A stretch of 64,000 nt of DNA, taken from the NCBI GenBank assembly GCA_947683625.1, contig CANTUR010000057.1, positions 618,501-682,500 on the forward strand, given 5' to 3'. Each line of letters opens with the position of its first letter. Position 1 is the first letter of the stretch. The stretch is from Mallotus nudiflorus (Eukaryota > Streptophyta > Magnoliopsida > Malpighiales > Euphorbiaceae). The translations under genes were made by a program, and so were the position numbers. Below are positions 60,818 through 64,000 of this stretch, one piece after another. The notes beneath the pieces were generated by a model. The model saw only the letters and a program-made list of their open reading frames with translations, was not told where the DNA came from and ran no database searches.

Positions 60818-62355
60818 TGTTGGGTTTTGTGATATAAATGCAATGGAAAAATTAAAAATTTATCACATTCCCAAATCTGGATCCATATAATTTGACTACT
60901 TGATTAAATCTAGGGTTTCAAGAATCTCACCAAGATGCAGAAGAGGCAAGATTTTCTGGAAGGATAAGAGGAGTTTCACACCAGTGACACCTTACCTCGA
61001 GCTTTTTGCTATGGTTGTTCAAATCTAGACGTCTCCAAAAGGATGCGTCCTCTATAGGTATCTACACAAACAGCCCTTCATAAAAATGAATTGGAGTGTG
61101 TGCTAGCAACTTTCTTGATTGTCTCACAAATCAAGAATAAAAGAAAAACTCTATGTTTATTTTCTAAGAAGAGAGAAAACCATTTTGGAGGCACGAAAAA
61201 CAAGTGAGTTAAACCCTAGAGAATATAACATATTTATAGACTCCAAATTAAGGTTTCACCTTCCAATGACCGTTTGGTAATTTTTATTTATTATATTCTG
61301 ATTTTATTTAAAAACATATCAGAAATAATATCTTATTTATTTATTTAAAATAACATTTATCTTAAATAAATAAACAAATAAATAAAACACTTTAATTATT
61401 TATTTCCACAGAGTTTATTTTGGGCTTATTAAACCCAAATTCATTTTGTGCTTGTTCTAAGTGTGTGACCCTGTAGGTTCACATAACATTGGTAGTTGGC
61501 CTAAATCTCTATTTAGGCCTACAAGTCATAAGTGGCCTATAACAAGACATTATGACTACTCAAATTATGTGAAGTCAATAATCCGACATAACCTAATTAC
61601 AGTGAATTTTATTGTCCCTTTATCATATGATATCTTAATTGAATATAAGGCATAGAATGTCATCCTTATATAGTCCAATATTATGACTTGATTCTAAGTA
61701 GACTGAAAATGACAACTCTTTATCAATTCATTTCAGCATGGCGATGCATTTTCCTTCAATCTATCTCATCAAGGGGCCTATAGATATCTTTCTCATATTA
61801 ATGAGGGATAAATTCCTTCTGAATCACTCACATTCCTCACATAACTAATTTTATATCCAACAACATCCTATTTAATCATCTGGTTAAAGACAATGTTAGA
61901 GTGTGTCAAAACATAAAATAGCTATGTAGAAATCCATGATGATTTCAAGGTCAAAAGATCGAAATAAAATTACTGTGATGAGAAATACTTATGACAATAA
62001 TCTATGTAGTATTTTTATAGTGGGTCAATCCAGTACATGATCTCTCATCATGTACCTATGAGTTGACTTAATATCTCATATTCATGATTAGCAAAATATA
62101 ACCATCAGTCAACTTCATACTAGCCTCAATACTTTAATATTTATATAATGAATAAATGGCTAGGGATAATTAGAATAGAACTCTTATTTTAATCTAAGGG
62201 TTTTACTATCAAGTCACATACTTGATGGCCTTAGTAAGAATTAACCATTCATATAATTATCATAAAATTAAATGATAATGACATACCTCTTTATTAATAA
62301 AATAAGAAAGTCAATACATAATCATAAATGATTGACCTAGTGCATATCACTAACA
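60818..62355. mobile_element. Solo LTR of another family (1.54 kb)
   Basis: The sequence runs from TGTTGGGTTTTGTG to CACTAACA with TG...CA ends and a short inverted terminus (TGTTRG/CTAACA). A perfect 5-bp target duplication, CTTAC, is at 60813-60817 and 62356-62360. No ORF or pol domain is present, so it is a solo LTR, unrelated to the Tekay LTRs. It lies upstream of the membrane-anchor exon of the sulfotransferase, apparently in an intron. Confidence 0.8.
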
Positions 62356-62360
62356 CTTAC

Positions 62361-63499
62361 TTCGTTCATTGTTGTGTTTTCTGCAAGGAGACTGACACTT
62401 ATAGAACATCATTTCATTGAGCTAGCTACTTCACAAAATAGCAGCACTCTAACCCCTCTCTCAAGATATCATAATAAGTCATCTCAATGTTGTTTTAAAG
62501 ATTTCACTAATAGCACTGAAAAAAGGATGCATAAAACAACATTTCAATTGTACTTTCTAACTTAGCATGTAAATTGCACATGATTTCTGCAAATCTAAAT
62601 GACATAGAATAAGCACTAGGAACATTTTGCATAATCTTAATTGCATTTTTTTTAAGTCAAATGCCAATAGAACATCATTTCATTGAGCTAGCCATTGTAA
62701 CTGAAATAATGGAAACTTCAAATTCTCCAGCAAAGTACCCTAAAAGTTCATAACAACGATGTATGAACATGTCACTAATTCCACTGGAAGAAGGAATTAT
62801 AAAATAGAAATTTGATTGTATAAGCTAATTGGTTATGTAAATTGCACACAAATAATCCAAAATCTAAATGCACCTGTATAGGGTTGTTATACCTTCATCT
62901 AACATAACCTAAGCACTTCTGATAAATAGAATTAATCAAGCAATTCTCTTTCCCTTGAACCCAATAAGAAAATATGGTTTCTAATTGGGATTCATAACAA
63001 ATGTGCAATCGACAACAGTAACTTTTCAAAGATTTATTTAATAATAACAAGAAAATAAAACAAACCTAAGAGCACAATAGCTCAGAAGTCAACCAACATG
63101 CATTAATTTTTGGAACCCAATTGCAAGAACAAAAGAAATTAAAAGTTAGAAGCTTCAAGTAAAGAAACAAAAGCACAAAACTTTACCCGGTAGAAGAGTT
63201 GAAACAGTCAGCAGCAGTAGTAGCCATGTGAGTGAAAAAGAGACTATAGTAACAGGTAGTGAGCTGATGGACAAATATGTACACATGTATCATTCCAAAA
63301 CATGCCATAATTGTAATTCAACTGAGCAGAGAACAACTCAGAAATGAAAAAAGTTCAATTTTTTTTTTGACTTTAAGTTATAGGTTTAAAGGAGGTTTCT
63401 TTTCTATTTTATTATCTTTTTAATCTTTTATCTGATAGGAGACAAAGGTCAAAAAGAGGAAAGAAGTGCCATAATTGCAAATCAACTAAGTAGAGAACA
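62361..63499. other. Probable 5' part of the sulfotransferase locus, otherwise featureless
   Basis: No transposon or gene is recognised. A 33-bp motif is repeated directly at 63303-63336 and 63466-63499 (TGCCATAATTG then GAGAACA). A possible first exon is listed separately. Confidence 0.4.
63187..63227 (-). other. Candidate first exon of the sulfotransferase gene
   Basis: A minus-strand ATG at 63227 gives MATTAADCFNSSTG and stops at a good donor (ACCGG|GTAAAG). It is in the right orientation and place for an N-terminal exon, but its phase does not fit the exon starting at 60739, so another exon or an indel would be needed. Confidence 0.25.
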
Positions 63500-64000
63500 T
63501 GTAATATCCCGGATTTTTAAATATTTTAATACTGCATCGGGATATGCAGTATTAATAATTTTTGTATATAATATTGATATTTTATAAGTTTGTTATTTAA
63601 TTAAAACTAATTTTTATTGTTTTATATTATTTTAAGTATTTTATGTAAAATTTTCTCGAGAATTCTAATTTCGGAAAAATTAACACGTAAATAATTTAAT
63701 ATTAATTATTTTAAGTAGATTTGTGCTTTTTCATGAATCCATGCAGTATTTTAATTGCCATATTGGAATACATATATATACATTCTTATATTTAATTATT
63801 TTAGGGTTTAGTAATTATTTTAATTATGTATGTGTATATTATATAGTTTATTATTAATATGGGACATGTATGTATATGTATTTGTATATTTTTATATATT
63901 TATTATTTGTGGTGCACAATTATTTGAAATATTATATTATAATTAAAGTTAAAGATATATATATATATTCTTAAAATTACAAAAACTACCCTCACCCCTA
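63500..64000 (+). mobile_element. Tekay-type LTR G, first 500 bp (cut by window end)
   Basis: It begins TGTAATATCCCGGATTTTT and follows the family consensus: ACTGCATCGGGATATGCAG, a TTATGTAAAATTTTCTCG stretch and ATTAACACGTAAATAATTTA. It is plus-strand, like element A. Whether it is a solo LTR or the start of a full element cannot be told. Confidence 0.85.

Overview
This is a repeat-dense, AT-rich piece of nuclear DNA from a flowering plant, most likely a eudicot. The evidence is a set of plant-specific elements: a Tekay-type chromovirus with multi-kilobase LTRs and its solo LTRs, a Ty1/copia element, a plant L1-like LINE, a BED-finger hAT, a PIF/Harbinger with a plant Myb-like partner ORF, and Mutator-like terminal inverted repeats. 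There are also remains of two plant gene families, a membrane-anchored sulfotransferase and a cytochrome P450. I cannot name the species. No gene in the window looks intact; every protein-coding feature is a transposon ORF or a decayed host gene.

Layout. 1-938: 5' end (minus strand) of a non-chromoviral Ty3/gypsy element (LTR, primer-binding site, gag start). 2596-3480: a long AT-rich palindrome. 3603-7150: a degenerate plus-strand LINE. 7747-12190: a duplicated block and minisatellite holding a solo Tekay LTR (8258-11191) and a tight hairpin (11269-11405), leading into a broken hAT transposase (12253-15075). 15273-17243: a small element with about 160-bp terminal inverted repeats and a GC-rich frame-broken coding segment. 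18145-21519: a second solo Tekay LTR with a perfect AGTTG duplication.

22998-51424 is best read as a nested stack. The outer layer is a pair of about 130-150-bp inverted repeats (Mutator-like) enclosing a P450 fragment. Inside is a PIF/Harbinger element (about 24266-50813) with two divergent ORFs, Myb-like (minus) and transposase (plus), separated by an array of about 117-bp tandem repeats. A solo Tekay LTR (C) landed in that array. LTR C was itself hit by a complete Tekay element (A, 26495-36186, TSD AAAAT) and another solo LTR (B, 38638-41883). A further Tekay copy (D, 43280-50625) replaced most of the Harbinger transposase and lost its own 3' half.

54225-60739 (minus) is a multi-exon sulfotransferase pseudogene that single-frame ORFs do not reveal. 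Its PAPS-loop exon is split by a 4.7-kb copia element (55682-60370, TSD CAAAC). A solo LTR of another family (60818-62355, TSD CTTAC) lies just upstream, and a further Tekay LTR begins at 63500 and runs out of the window.

No intact defence, biosynthetic or regulatory system was found. The most unusual signals are the exon-like islands and splice-like sites conserved inside the Tekay LTRs (with an acceptor abutting the gag ATG), the depth of nesting, and the copia insertion in the sulfotransferase PAPS loop.
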